From Elusimicrobiota bacterium (GTDB lineage: Bacteria > Elusimicrobiota > Elusimicrobia > Elusimicrobiales > Elusimicrobiaceae): 27,444 nt of DNA. The DNA lies in NCBI GenBank assembly GCA_031259485.1, contig JAIRLH010000096.1, positions 1-27,444 on the forward strand, in the 5' to 3' direction. Below are positions 13,723-23,135 of the stretch, in pieces. Under the pieces are notes generated by a model that was given only the letters and a program-made list of their open reading frames with translations, was not told the origin of the DNA and ran no database searches. The translations under genes were made by a program, and so were the position numbers. Numbering within the stretch: position 1 is the first letter of the stretch; each line of letters begins with the position of its first letter.

Positions 13723-13861
13723 ACGGACGGCAAACATTCAGCACAAGACACTCGGGGAGCTACCCTCCGCGTCTTGTGCTTAATAACGGACTGTTTTTAG
13801 GTCTAACTCGAGCTTTTGATTTCTCAAAAGCGGGTTCCGCTTGCGCGGAACACCCAAAAAC
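13723..13861 (-). ncRNA. Mirror copy of structured element 2
   Basis: Exact reverse complement of 13584-13722. Pairing between the two copies across the centre is forced by the palindrome and gives no evidence about the natural fold of the element's 3' half. Confidence 0.55.
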
Positions 13862-13997
13862 GTTGCTTAAACAATTTTTGTCATTCCCAAAAGTCTTAAT
13901 CGGGAATCCGTTTACATCTCCAGCCTAGATACCCTCTCGCGGGTATTACAACATTAACGACCATTTTTTACTACTAAATTTATTTTACCAAAATTAT
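13862..13997. repeat. Mirror of the hairpin stretch beside gcvH
   Basis: Reverse complement of 13448-13583. It carries the two simple hairpins at 13883-13907 and 13929-13946 and no gene. Confidence 0.5.
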
Positions 13998-14372
13998 TTA
14001 TAAACTTGCCTTATAATCCGCAAAAGACGCCAGCGAATTTGCTTCCGCGGGATTGGACATTTTGACTTTAAATATCCAGCCTTCGCCGTGCGGAGCTTTG
14101 TTGACGAGGGCAGGGTCGCCGGTAAGAGCGTCATTGACGGCAATAACCTCGCCCGATACGGGGGCGTAAATATCCGACGCGGATTTTACTGATTCTATCA
14201 CCGCGGCCCTTTTGCCGGCTTCAACCTTCGCGCCAACTTTGGGCAGTTCAACAAAAACGATATCGCTTATTTCGTGCTGGGCGTGGTCGCTTATGCCCAC
14301 GACGGCAGTGTCCCCCTCAATAAAGGCCCATTCGTGGGTTTTTGCAAACTTACAGTTTTCCTGATTGTACAT
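13998..14372 (-). CDS. gcvH: Glycine cleavage H protein (mirror copy)
   Basis: Identical protein to 13073-13447, including lipoyl Lys63. The two gcvH copies end 550 nt apart in tail-to-tail orientation around the palindrome centre, an arrangement produced by the fold and not known from gcv operons. Confidence 0.95.
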   Translation of the reverse strand: MYNQENCKFAKTHEWAFIEGDTAVVGISDHAQHEISDIVFVELPKVGAKVEAGKRAAVIESVKSASDIYAPVSGEVIAVNDALTGDPALVNKAPHGEGWIFKVKMSNPAEANSLASFADYKASL

Positions 14373-14398
14373 TTTGATACCTCGCTTCTTTTTTAGAT

Positions 14399-15478
14399 TT
14401 ATAAGATTTTGTAAAACGGCATTTTGACCGATTTTGCCGGAACCATTTTGCCGCGTATTTCAATTTCAACTTCGGAGCCTTCGGGCAAGTCAGCCGGAGC
14501 GTAGCCCGCGCAAATAGCCTTAAACAAAGGCGAAAACACGCCGCTGGTCAGTTTGCCGATTTGCTTTGCGTCTTTGTAAATCAAAGCTCCCTCGCGCGCA
14601 ATGCCGCCGTCCAGCTTAAAGCCCTGCCATTTTTCTTTTATGCCTTCTTCTTTTTGTTTGATCAGCGCGGGTTTGCCGATAAAATCAACGTCTTTGTTCA
14701 TTTTTACGACCCAGCCGAAGGAAGCCTCGTAAGGCGTTCTGGTTTCGTCCATATCGCTGCCGCTCAAAAGATAGCCGGCTTCAAAACGCAAAATATCGCG
14801 CGAGCCCAGTCCGCAGGGTTTAAAGCCGTTTTGCAGGGCCCAGTCAAAAAGTTTATTCATCACGTCGGCGGGGCCCATGATTTCGCAGCCGTCCTCGCCG
14901 GTGTAGCCGGTGCGGGTGATTATCACGTCGCCGCCTAATATTTTGGCTTCTTTTATGTTAAAGCGCGGCAGATTTTTTATATCCGCGTCAAGTTTTGTCA
15001 GGATATCCAGCGCTTTGGGGCCCTGCAACGCAAGCATAGCGTAATTATCGGAAGCGTCAACTACCTTCGCGTTAAATTTGCCCTCTTCGGCGATTTTTGC
15101 AAACCACGCGTAATCCTTATCTTTCGCGGCCGAATTTACTACGACCAAAAACTTCTGCGGCGTCATACAGAAGGCGATAATATCGTCCACCACGCCGCCC
15201 CTTTCGTTAAGCGCGTGCGAATACGCGCCCGCGCCGGTCGTGTTTTTGAAATTATTGGTGGCTACGGTCTGAAGCAGTTTATGAGCGTCTGCGCCTTCAA
15301 AAAAAATCTGGCCCATGTGGGAGACGTCAAACATGCCGGCGTTTTCCCTTACGGCTTTATGCTCGGCTATGATGCCTTCAAACTGCATGGGCAGCAGCCA
15401 GCCGTGGAAATCAACCATCTTGCCGCCAGATTTTACGCAGGCGTCGTAAAGCGCGGTCTTTCTTATTGTGTGTTCCAT
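14399..15478 (-). CDS. gcvT: Aminomethyltransferase (mirror copy)
   Basis: Identical to the T protein at 11967-13046, with the ATG at 15478-15476. It carries no substitutions, so no sign of independent evolution as a paralogue. Confidence 0.95.
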   Translation of the reverse strand: MEHTIRKTALYDACVKSGGKMVDFHGWLLPMQFEGIIAEHKAVRENAGMFDVSHMGQIFFEGADAHKLLQTVATNNFKNTTGAGAYSHALNERGGVVDDIIAFCMTPQKFLVVVNSAAKDKDYAWFAKIAEEGKFNAKVVDASDNYAMLALQGPKALDILTKLDADIKNLPRFNIKEAKILGGDVIITRTGYTGEDGCEIMGPADVMNKLFDWALQNGFKPCGLGSRDILRFEAGYLLSGSDMDETRTPYEASFGWVVKMNKDVDFIGKPALIKQKEEGIKEKWQGFKLDGGIAREGALIYKDAKQIGKLTSGVFSPLFKAICAGYAPADLPEGSEVEIEIRGKMVPAKSVKMPFYKIL

Positions 15479-15490
15479 AGGGTTGGGAAA

Positions 15491-15494
15491 CTCC
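15491..15494 (-). promoter_or_regulatory. gcvT ribosome binding site (mirror)
   Basis: Mirror of the GGAG at 11951-11954, again 12 nt from the start codon. Confidence 0.45.
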
Positions 15495-15513
15495 TTAAAC
15501 AATATATATTTAG

Positions 15514-15542
15514 ATTATATAGTATTTTTTCTACCATTGCAC
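15514..15542 (-). promoter_or_regulatory. gcvTH promoter (mirror)
   Basis: Reverse complement of 11903-11931, with the TATAAT box at 15519-15514 on the minus strand. Confidence 0.45.
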
Positions 15543-15593
15543 CTGTCTTTGCCGCAATTAGAAAGCATTTTATTTTTGCGGCTATTATCGTCA

Positions 15594-15622
15594 TTGCAAA
15601 AATGCTAATACTTTAGTATAAA
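15594..15622 (+). promoter_or_regulatory. Short-pilin promoter (mirror)
   Basis: TTGCAA 15594-15599 and TATAAA 15617-15622 with a 17-nt spacer, reading rightward here toward the ORF at 15661. Confidence 0.55.
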
Positions 15623-15643
15623 AAATAGCGGTTTATACTAAAG
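15611..15643. promoter_or_regulatory. Dyad at short-pilin promoter (mirror)
   Basis: Mirror of the 12-bp inverted repeat at 11802-11834; half-sites 15611-15622 and 15632-15643. Confidence 0.45.
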
Positions 15644-15660
15644 CTTGCGAGGTTAAACAA

Positions 15661-15897
15661 ATGTCCCCCAATAAAAAGGCCTTTACTTTAATTGAAGTCC
15701 TGGCAGCGGTTCTCATCATTGGAATATTGGCCGCCGTCGCAATAGCGCAGCATAAAAAAGCGGTTCTAAGAAGCAGAGTTGCAAACACGATTATTATGAC
15801 TAAGAGTTTGGAAAACGCCGATAATTTGTTTTATCTGCGCACCGGCATATATGTCGCCGCTGCAAGCGACATTAACAGCTTGGAGAGGCGGTTATAA
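15661..15897 (+). CDS. Short pilin-like protein (mirror copy)
   Basis: Same 78-residue truncated pilin as 11548-11784. In this orientation the sequence after the TAA (15898 onward) is easily read and shows no continuation of a pilin globular domain in any forward frame. Confidence 0.62.
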   Translation: MSPNKKAFTLIEVLAAVLIIGILAAVAIAQHKKAVLRSRVANTIIMTKSLENADNLFYLRTGIYVAAASDINSLERRL

Positions 15898-15911
15898 CAG
15901 ATATACGCTTT

Positions 15912-15935
15912 AAAAACCTTTAATAAAAGGATTTT
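15912..15935. terminator. Bidirectional terminator (mirror)
   Basis: Reverse complement of 11510-11533, between the converging short pilin and lipoprotein genes. Confidence 0.5.
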
Positions 15936-15954
15936 GCTAAAATTCCGAACTTGA

Positions 15955-16347
15955 TTATATTTTAGGAGGATAAGCGCCACCATCGCTTATTATGGCGTAG
16001 TCTATAACATTATCGCTTGTATCATAGTCATATACTAATAAGTTGCGTTTATAGCTGTAGTTGTCGCTAAAAGCAAAACCCAATATGGGGATTACTTTCA
16101 GCGGGCTTTCCGACACCTTAACATATTCGTATTCTGCGCGGGTACCCTGCGGGGTTTGGGACGCAAATGCGGGCGCGCCCCAATAACTTTCAACCGCGTC
16201 TTTGGTAGCTTGCCGGCCCAAATTACGCGCGGCTATTTGTTTCTGCGCTTTTGCCGCGCTTGAAAGATAACTGCTGCCTCTTGATGCGGCACAGGCTGTA
16301 AACGACAGACAAATCAGCAAAGTGAAAACATATTTAATATTTTTCAT
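15955..16347 (-). CDS. Small BamE/SmpA-like lipoprotein (mirror copy)
   Basis: Identical to the 130-residue protein at 11098-11490. Confidence 0.62.
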   Translation of the reverse strand: MKNIKYVFTLLICLSFTACAASRGSSYLSSAAKAQKQIAARNLGRQATKDAVESYWGAPAFASQTPQGTRAEYEYVKVSESPLKVIPILGFAFSDNYSYKRNLLVYDYDTSDNVIDYAIISDGGAYPPKI

Positions 16348-17019
16348 TTATTTCTCCTCCCGTTCTTTTGCCTGCGCGGCGGCTTCTTCAATGCTTTTGG
16401 GCATTATGTAGGGTTTTGTGTCCACCAGAGTCGCTAATCTAGTCGTTATATGGCTGCCTGTTTCTTGGCCGATTTTTTCAAGCGTTTTCCGTATAATCTG
16501 CGAGTCGTCTATAACTTTCCCGTTGATTTGGAAGACGTTCGGGGTTGCTTCTAAAAAACGCGCAATTTTTGTTTTACCTGTTTTTTTGTTTCTTTCCCCC
16601 GTCAAATAAAAATGCCCTATATAAACGGCTTCGCCTTTATTAACTTTAAAAGCGACACGAAAGCGTTTGCCGAAGTTCATATATGAATTACCGCTTGAAA
16701 TTTTCATGTCGTCAAAATAATATTCGCCTTCCGGCAGCATTAGGGCTGCCGGCGTATGCGGGTTAGGAATACTCGCTACGCAATAACGTTTTTTATTGCT
16801 GTCATACAGTTCCGCGTTAAACCACATATTGCCGAGTTCATTAATTTCATTCGTCGCTCCGAATATTACAAGCCCGCGCGTTGTTTTGGCAAAATCTTTA
16901 TTATAATGCGCGGAAGTTACTCCCAGCGTTTTGGCATCAGGTGTTGAGGGGGTAGCGCATCCCGCCAGCAACGCCAGCGCCAATACTGCTAAAGGGAAAA
17001 TGTGTTTGCTTTGCCTCAT
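16348..17019 (-). CDS. Putative lipoprotein (mirror copy)
   Basis: Identical to the 223-residue LAGC-type lipoprotein at 10426-11097. Confidence 0.72.
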   Translation of the reverse strand: MRQSKHIFPLAVLALALLAGCATPSTPDAKTLGVTSAHYNKDFAKTTRGLVIFGATNEINELGNMWFNAELYDSNKKRYCVASIPNPHTPAALMLPEGEYYFDDMKISSGNSYMNFGKRFRVAFKVNKGEAVYIGHFYLTGERNKKTGKTKIARFLEATPNVFQINGKVIDDSQIIRKTLEKIGQETGSHITTRLATLVDTKPYIMPKSIEEAAAQAKEREEK

Positions 17020-17079
17020 AATAACTCCTTTTTTGTTTTATTAATATAATACGTCGGCATCGGGACCGTCGGTATAAAA

Positions 17080-17970
17080 TTATACGTATTTCGTATAAAA
17101 CTGCCCGATTTTGTTTTCGTACTGGCGGCCGGCGACTTCGGCCGCTTCCGTGTGCGCGGCATTGGCCACAATCCATAATTGCTTAGGTTCGGCGGCGGCG
17201 GCGAAGAGTTTGCGCGCGTCGTGGCGCGGCGCTAAGGCATCATCCGCCCCGTTGATTAAAAACACAGCTTTACCGCACAGTTTTTTAATATTATGGCGCG
17301 GGCTGAAAGTCTCCGGATCCATGCCCAAACGTTTTCGCACGAAGAACAAAGTTAAAGCCACAAGCGGGAAGTACGGCGCGGATTTATGTTCTTTCGCCCA
17401 TCTTGCGACGACCTTTTCGTAAGAATAATAACAGGCCTCGGCCACTACGGCGCGCACCTGCGGAGTATGCGCCGCCGTGTAAACCGCGACCGCCGCGCCC
17501 ATAGAAATACCGTAAAGGCCGATTTCATGCGATCGCTCGGGCCGCGTTTTGAGCAGAGTTTCAACCGCGGCTTCTGCGTCCCGCGTTTCAAGATACCCGA
17601 CTGAGGTTTTGCCGTCACCGCTTTCTCCGCAGGAGCGGAAGTCAAAATAAAATAAATTGTAGCCGCTCTCGCGCAGAAATAACGTGGCCGGCATTATGCT
17701 GCCTTTGTTCATATTCCACCCGTGCATAAGGATTATGGTTTTTTTGCTTTCCTCCGGCGCGGGTATGAACCAGCCTTTCAGCGTTATTGCGTCGGAATTT
17801 TTAAAAATCACGTTTTCAAAAGGGACTTTAAACTGGTCTGGGTACGCGGCAAGCGGCTTGCGCCCGCCGCAGCGGTTTATTATGCGCCCGCTTTCTTTAT
17901 AGGCGATATAAACTAAAACCAGAGCACCCAAAAGCACGATTAAAAATACGAGGAATATTAGCATAGTCAT
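17080..17970 (-). CDS. Membrane-anchored alpha/beta hydrolase (mirror copy)
   Basis: Identical to 9475-10365, with nucleophile Ser156 in GISMG. Confidence 0.85.
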   Translation of the reverse strand: MTMLIFLVFLIVLLGALVLVYIAYKESGRIINRCGGRKPLAAYPDQFKVPFENVIFKNSDAITLKGWFIPAPEESKKTIILMHGWNMNKGSIMPATLFLRESGYNLFYFDFRSCGESGDGKTSVGYLETRDAEAAVETLLKTRPERSHEIGLYGISMGAAVAVYTAAHTPQVRAVVAEACYYSYEKVVARWAKEHKSAPYFPLVALTLFFVRKRLGMDPETFSPRHNIKKLCGKAVFLINGADDALAPRHDARKLFAAAAEPKQLWIVANAAHTEAAEVAGRQYENKIGQFYTKYV

Positions 17971-17981
17971 ATTTTATAATT

Positions 17982-18848
17982 TTATCCGGTTATTTGCCTC
18001 ATTGCCGAAGGCAGGGCGGCCAGAATATCTTCCGCCGCAAGCGAATTTTTGCTTATTTTTTTGACTGCCGCGTCCGCCGCAACGCCGTGCAACCAGACGC
18101 CGGCGGCGGCGGCGTCAAAGGCTTTTTGCTGCAACCGGCGGCTGTCTTCAACATGAATAAGCTGACCCCAAACTCCGGCGATAATGCCGGACAAAATATC
18201 ACCGCTGCCGGCTTTGGCAAGCCCGCTGTTGCCCGTAGTATTCCGCATAGTTATGCCTGCGCCGCTGACTATAGTGCCCGGGCCTTTGAGCAGGCAAACC
18301 GCGCCGGTTGTTTGGGCCAGTTCGGCTGCGCTTGCCGCATTTGCGGGCCCGCCAAGCAAACGACGCATTTCACCCTTATGCGGCGTTAGAATATGAGGAA
18401 TATCTTTTGCCAGCTTATCAGCGCCGGCCGCGGCAAGCGCGTTTAAAGAAGAGGCATCTATGACCGCCGGCAATTTGGTTTTGTCAAGCAGGTACGAAGT
18501 CATGACTGCCCAGCTCTCATCCAAACCCGGGCCTATAAGCATCAAATCATGCGGAACACTTTTATTGCGGGCAATTATTTTTGCCATAGCTGCGCGCGCA
18601 CTTTGCGGCATTTTCAAAATAATTGCCTGAGGAACGGCATTAACCGCCGCATTATATACGGCGTGCGGCGCGGCAAGCGTAACGAGCCCAGCGCCCGCCG
18701 CAAAGCACGCGCGCGCGCATAACACGGCCGCGCCCGGCATATCGGCCGAGCCGGCCACAATAAGCACGCGCCCGTTGAGATTTTTATAGGAATCCGCCGG
18801 CCGCGCGGGGAAATGTTTTTTGACGAAAGCCTTATTTATTTTTTGCAT
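17982..18848 (-). CDS. nnrD: NAD(P)H-hydrate dehydratase (mirror copy)
   Basis: Identical to 8597-9463, with catalytic Asp217 intact. Confidence 0.9.
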   Translation of the reverse strand: MQKINKAFVKKHFPARPADSYKNLNGRVLIVAGSADMPGAAVLCARACFAAGAGLVTLAAPHAVYNAAVNAVPQAIILKMPQSARAAMAKIIARNKSVPHDLMLIGPGLDESWAVMTSYLLDKTKLPAVIDASSLNALAAAGADKLAKDIPHILTPHKGEMRRLLGGPANAASAAELAQTTGAVCLLKGPGTIVSGAGITMRNTTGNSGLAKAGSGDILSGIIAGVWGQLIHVEDSRRLQQKAFDAAAAGVWLHGVAADAAVKKISKNSLAAEDILAALPSAMRQITG

Positions 18849-19207
18849 TTTTTTAAACGGCAAATTCTGTACGAAACCGCAAAAGCCGCAGCGTATTTCC
18901 GTGTATGGGAAAGCGATATTTTGAGCCCTATGTCCTTTGCCCGCGCATCGTGCAGTATGGCCAGCGGTTTGCCGGTTTTATCCTTTACAATCTCTATTTT
19001 TTTGAGAGCGACGCCGTCAAAAGGCAATGCTTTAAAAATTGCTTCCTTTGCCGCAAAGCGCGCCGCCAAGTGCTGAGCGGCGTTTTTTTTGGGCAGGCTG
19101 TAGGCAAGTTCGGTCTCTGTAAACACGCGGGCAAGCGCGGCTTTCTTGAGGCGCGCTATTCGGGCCACTTCCTCTATATCAATGCCTATGTTTATGATTT
19201 GCATCAT
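18836..19207 (-). CDS. acpS: Holo-ACP synthase (mirror copy)
   Basis: Identical to 8238-8609, with the same overlaps with its neighbours. Confidence 0.92.
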   Translation of the reverse strand: MMQIINIGIDIEEVARIARLKKAALARVFTETELAYSLPKKNAAQHLAARFAAKEAIFKALPFDGVALKKIEIVKDKTGKPLAILHDARAKDIGLKISLSHTRKYAAAFAVSYRICRLKKCKK

Positions 19208-21003
19208 TCCACCGTGACGCTCTTGGCAAGGTTGCGGGGGCGGTCAATATCGCACCCGTTGAAAGCCGCTATATAGTAGGCAAATAGTTGCAGCGGCACG
19301 GCCGCTATGACGGGGAAAAGATATTCGCTTACGCGCGGCAGCAAAAGACCGTTTTGCGCCGCGTCGTTTGTGAGCAGTATAAGCATTGCGCCGCGCGCGG
19401 AGACTTCCTGACAGGAAGAAAGTATTTTCCCCTCCAGAAATCCTTTGGGCGCAAGCGCGAATACAGGCGTGCCGCGTTCTATCACTGCTATGGGGCCGTG
19501 TTTAATTTCGCCCGCCGGAAAACCCTCCGCATGTAAATAAGAAACTTCCTTGAGTTTCAGCGCGCCTTCCAGCGCGAGCGGAAAGCACGCATTGCGGCCG
19601 AGGAAAATAAAAGATTTTTTCCTGAAAATACCGCGCGCGGTTTTCTTGACCTGTTCCTGCTTCTTGAGTGCGGCGGCAAGCAGCGCGGGCAGGCGCAACA
19701 GTTCTTTATAAAGCTCGTTAAACTGCGGCTTGGACAGCGCGCCACGGGCAAAACCAAGCTGCAGCGACAGCGCGTAAAGCACCGTGAGTTGAGAGGTAAA
19801 AGCCTTGGTGGAAGCCACGCTGATTTCCGGCCCGCAGCGCGTGTAAACAGTGAAATCGCTCGCCCGCGTAATGGCCGAGCCCAGCACATTGCACACTCCC
19901 AGCGTGCGCAGCCCCGCCTTTTTAGCATTGAGCAGCGCGGCAAGAGTATCCGCCGTCTCGCCCGATTGCGATACCGCGCAGAAAAGCCAGTCTTTCTGGA
20001 AATTTACGTCGCGGTATTTAAATTCCGAAGCCGTGTCGGCTTCCACGGGCAGTTTGGCAAAATGCTCCAAAAAATATTTTGCTGCCAGCGCCGCATGGTA
20101 AGCCGTGCCGCATGCGACAAGATAAATCCCCTTTATTTCTTTTGCGCGCCGCGCCGATATACCGAAAGATTTTTTGATGTCATTAGGCAATGTTCTCAAG
20201 GTATCTTCAACGGCCTGCGGCTGGTCAAAAATTTCCTTGAGCATGAAGTGTTTATAGCCGCATTTTTGCGCGCTTGTATTATCCCAAGCGATAGTATGGA
20301 TTTTGCGCTTTGCGGGCCCGCCGTCCGCGGCGGTTATTTTATAGCCGCGCGGGATTATGCAGGCGATATCCCCGTCCTCCAGAAAAACGGCCCTCTTAGT
20401 ATGCTGTAAAAAGGCCGGCACGTCGGAAGCCAAAAAGTATTCGCCTTTGCCTATGCCAAGCACAAGCGGACTTTGTTTTTTGGCGGCCATAAGAACGCCC
20501 GGCTCTCTATTATACATGGCAACCAGAGCGTACGCGCCTTTAAGCTGCTTTACAGCGGCTTCAAAAGCGGCGGGAAAGGAAAGAGTTCTTTTAAGATTCT
20601 CTTCTATCAGATGGGCCGCGACTTCGCTGTCCGTTTGCGATTTGAATTTGTGTCCTTTGGCGGTTAACTTCTGTTTAAGCTCAAGATAATTTTCTATTAT
20701 GCCGTTATGCACAAGCGCAACGGCGCCCGGCTGGCCCGTGTGCGGGTGCGAATTTTCCTTAGAGGGTTTGCCGTGCGTGGCCCAGCGCGTGTGTCCTATG
20801 AGGCAGGCGGAATTTACTTTGTTTTTTAAAACCAACTCTTCAAGATTATTGACTTTACCCACGGCTTTCAAAATATTTATTTTACCGTACGCGCCGTAAG
20901 CCAAACCGGCGGAATCATATCCGCGGTATTCAAGTTTTTTAAGCCCATCTATTATGAGAGCGGCGCCGTTTCTGCCGCCGCTGTAGGCTATTATGCCGCA
21001 CAT
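19204..21003 (-). CDS. glmS: Glucosamine-6-phosphate synthase (mirror copy)
   Basis: Identical to 6442-8241. Two fully identical glmS genes in one genome would be surprising, which supports a duplication made during sequencing or assembly. Confidence 0.95.
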   Translation of the reverse strand: MCGIIAYSGGRNGAALIIDGLKKLEYRGYDSAGLAYGAYGKINILKAVGKVNNLEELVLKNKVNSACLIGHTRWATHGKPSKENSHPHTGQPGAVALVHNGIIENYLELKQKLTAKGHKFKSQTDSEVAAHLIEENLKRTLSFPAAFEAAVKQLKGAYALVAMYNREPGVLMAAKKQSPLVLGIGKGEYFLASDVPAFLQHTKRAVFLEDGDIACIIPRGYKITAADGGPAKRKIHTIAWDNTSAQKCGYKHFMLKEIFDQPQAVEDTLRTLPNDIKKSFGISARRAKEIKGIYLVACGTAYHAALAAKYFLEHFAKLPVEADTASEFKYRDVNFQKDWLFCAVSQSGETADTLAALLNAKKAGLRTLGVCNVLGSAITRASDFTVYTRCGPEISVASTKAFTSQLTVLYALSLQLGFARGALSKPQFNELYKELLRLPALLAAALKKQEQVKKTARGIFRKKSFIFLGRNACFPLALEGALKLKEVSYLHAEGFPAGEIKHGPIAVIERGTPVFALAPKGFLEGKILSSCQEVSARGAMLILLTNDAAQNGLLLPRVSEYLFPVIAAVPLQLFAYYIAAFNGCDIDRPRNLAKSVTVE

Positions 21004-21036
21004 AGGGTTGTATTACGCTCCTAATCCCGCCCGCAG

Positions 21037-21762
21037 TCAGCGCGCGTTTATTGCCTGCTTCATTTCAAGCACGGCCTGCGGCAGGCCGGAAATTACCGCC
21101 CGCGCTATTATTGAAAAGCCGATATTAAGGCATTCCATGCCGTTGACGGCGGCAACGGCGCCGACATTATCCGTAGTAAGTCCGTGCCCGCTGTGCACGC
21201 TCAGGCCTATTTCTTTAGCGAGAATTGAGGACATTGAAATATCTTCCAGCAGCTTAAGCCTTTGGCGCTCAGTCTTAGCTTCGCTGTAATCTTTGGTGCA
21301 AAGTTCAACTATAGCCGCACCGGCCTTTTTGGCTCTGCGGACATCATTCGCGGTTGGATTTATGAAGAGACTTACTTCTATGTCCGATTTTTTAAGCCTT
21401 GCCGCGGCCGAGCGCAGCAGGGCGATATTTTTATCGTCCAGTTTTAAGCCGCCGGAGGTGGTAAGCTCGTTAGGATATTCCGGCACGAAGCAGACGGAGC
21501 CGGGTTTGTATTTGAGCGCCATATCCACCATTTCTTTTGTATTGGCCATTTCAAGATGTATATGAGGACGGTATTTTTTTGTAAGCCTTTCTAAATCGCT
21601 TTCCTGTACGTGGCGTCTGTCGCGGCGTATATGGAGCACAATGTACCGCGCGCCCAGCGCGAGGCAGGCTTCAGCCGCTGCGAAAGGGTCGGGCGCATTG
21701 CCGCCGCGCGCCTGCCTTAAAGTCGCAATATGATCTATGTTAACGCCTAATTTTACCGTCAT
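21037..21762 (-). CDS. pdxJ: Pyridoxine 5'-phosphate synthase (mirror copy)
   Basis: Identical to 5683-6408, sharing the unusual Phe216. Confidence 0.93.
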   Translation of the reverse strand: MTVKLGVNIDHIATLRQARGGNAPDPFAAAEACLALGARYIVLHIRRDRRHVQESDLERLTKKYRPHIHLEMANTKEMVDMALKYKPGSVCFVPEYPNELTTSGGLKLDDKNIALLRSAAARLKKSDIEVSLFINPTANDVRRAKKAGAAIVELCTKDYSEAKTERQRLKLLEDISMSSILAKEIGLSVHSGHGLTTDNVGAVAAVNGMECLNIGFSIIARAVISGLPQAVLEMKQAINAR

Positions 21763-21782
21763 AAATTTTCATCTCCGCAATT

Positions 21783-23135
21783 TTATTTTGTTTTTTGTAT
21801 GTAAAAATCCGCAACTTTCTGCGCAAAATCTTCCACCTGGGTTTTATCCTCGCCTTCTACAAGTATGCGCAGTAGCGGCTCCGTACCGCTGTAACGCGCA
21901 AAAATACGGCCGCGCGTACCCATTTGATCTTCAAGCTGCCCGATGTAGCCAACAAACCCTGGCACGCTTTCAAGCGGCGGCTTCCGCGATACTTTTACGG
22001 GTATCAGTTTTAAGGGATATTTGCTCCACTGCTTTTTTAACCAGCTGGGCTTATGGCCAGATGCAATAACTATCGCCAAAAGCTGCAAAGCGCACAAAGT
22101 ACCGTCGCCCGTGCCAAGAATGTCTCTGAATATGATGTGGCCCGAAGTCTCCCCGCCAAGCGACAAATCTTCTTTTTCCAGCGCTTCAAAAACATATTTA
22201 TCGCCCACCGCGGTAAGCACCGGCTCCACGCCGTTTTGTTTGAGATAGTTTATAAGGCCCAGATTGGTCATAACAGTCAGAGCGATTTTGCCGCCTCTCA
22301 GTCTGCCTTGTTTTTTGAGATGCAGCGCCGCGGCGGCCATAATATCGTCGCCGTCAAGCTGTCCGCCTTCTTCATCGGCGGCTATAAGCCTGTCCGCGTC
22401 GCCGTCAAAGGAGAAGCCTATAAAAGCCTTGTTTTCCGCAACCGCTTTTTGCATTCCTTCCGTGTGCAGCGCGCCGGCGTTATCGTTGATATTGACTCCG
22501 TCGGGCTTATCGTTTATCACGATGGTTTCTACCCCCAGCTCCCTGAAAATCTGCGGCGCGGTTTTATAGCTTGCGCCGTTGGCGCAGTCAAGCACGGCTT
22601 TAATGCCTTTAAAACTTATGCCGGCGGGGACTGTTGATTTTAAGAAATCAGTATATTCAGACAATAGCGCGGCGTCTTTTACTACCTTCGCGTGCGGCGC
22701 AGGCGCCGGGATTTGCGACGTATTTTCCACTGCGGTGTCTCTCAGGCTTTTAATATCCTCGATAAGTTTTTTGCCCGTGTGGGAGAAGAATTTTATACCG
22801 TTAAACTCGGCCGGATTGTGGCTGGCTGAAATCACAATTCCGCACACCGCGTTTTTTTTATGAGTGAGAAAGGCAACCGCCGGCGTGGGCGCTATACCGA
22901 CGTGCAACACATCAAAACCCGCCGCCGTTATGCCGCGCGACAGATACTGCGCCAACCGCGGGCCGCTTTGGCGGGAGTCCTCGGCTATAATTACGGTTCT
23001 GGCGCGGTCTTGCGCGTCGCCGTGTTTTTGGAGTTCAAGCAAAGCGCAGTAGCCCAGCTTTATCACAAAATCTTCGGTAAGCGGAAAGTCCCCGACTTTG
23101 GCGCGTATTCCGTCAGTGCCGAAGTATTTAGTCAT
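21783..23135 (-). CDS. glmM: Phosphoglucosamine mutase (mirror copy)
   Basis: Identical to 4310-5662; ATG at 23135-23133. Confidence 0.94.
   Translation of the reverse strand: MTKYFGTDGIRAKVGDFPLTEDFVIKLGYCALLELQKHGDAQDRARTVIIAEDSRQSGPRLAQYLSRGITAAGFDVLHVGIAPTPAVAFLTHKKNAVCGIVISASHNPAEFNGIKFFSHTGKKLIEDIKSLRDTAVENTSQIPAPAPHAKVVKDAALLSEYTDFLKSTVPAGISFKGIKAVLDCANGASYKTAPQIFRELGVETIVINDKPDGVNINDNAGALHTEGMQKAVAENKAFIGFSFDGDADRLIAADEEGGQLDGDDIMAAAALHLKKQGRLRGGKIALTVMTNLGLINYLKQNGVEPVLTAVGDKYVFEALEKEDLSLGGETSGHIIFRDILGTGDGTLCALQLLAIVIASGHKPSWLKKQWSKYPLKLIPVKVSRKPPLESVPGFVGYIGQLEDQMGTRGRIFARYSGTEPLLRILVEGEDKTQVEDFAQKVADFYIQKTK

Noticed and set aside
13517..13928. Two 75-residue open frames crossing the palindrome centre (13517-13744 minus and 13701-13928 plus)
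   Set aside because: They run through the structured element and across the fold, are mirror images of each other, and have no ribosome binding site; they exist only because of the palindrome.
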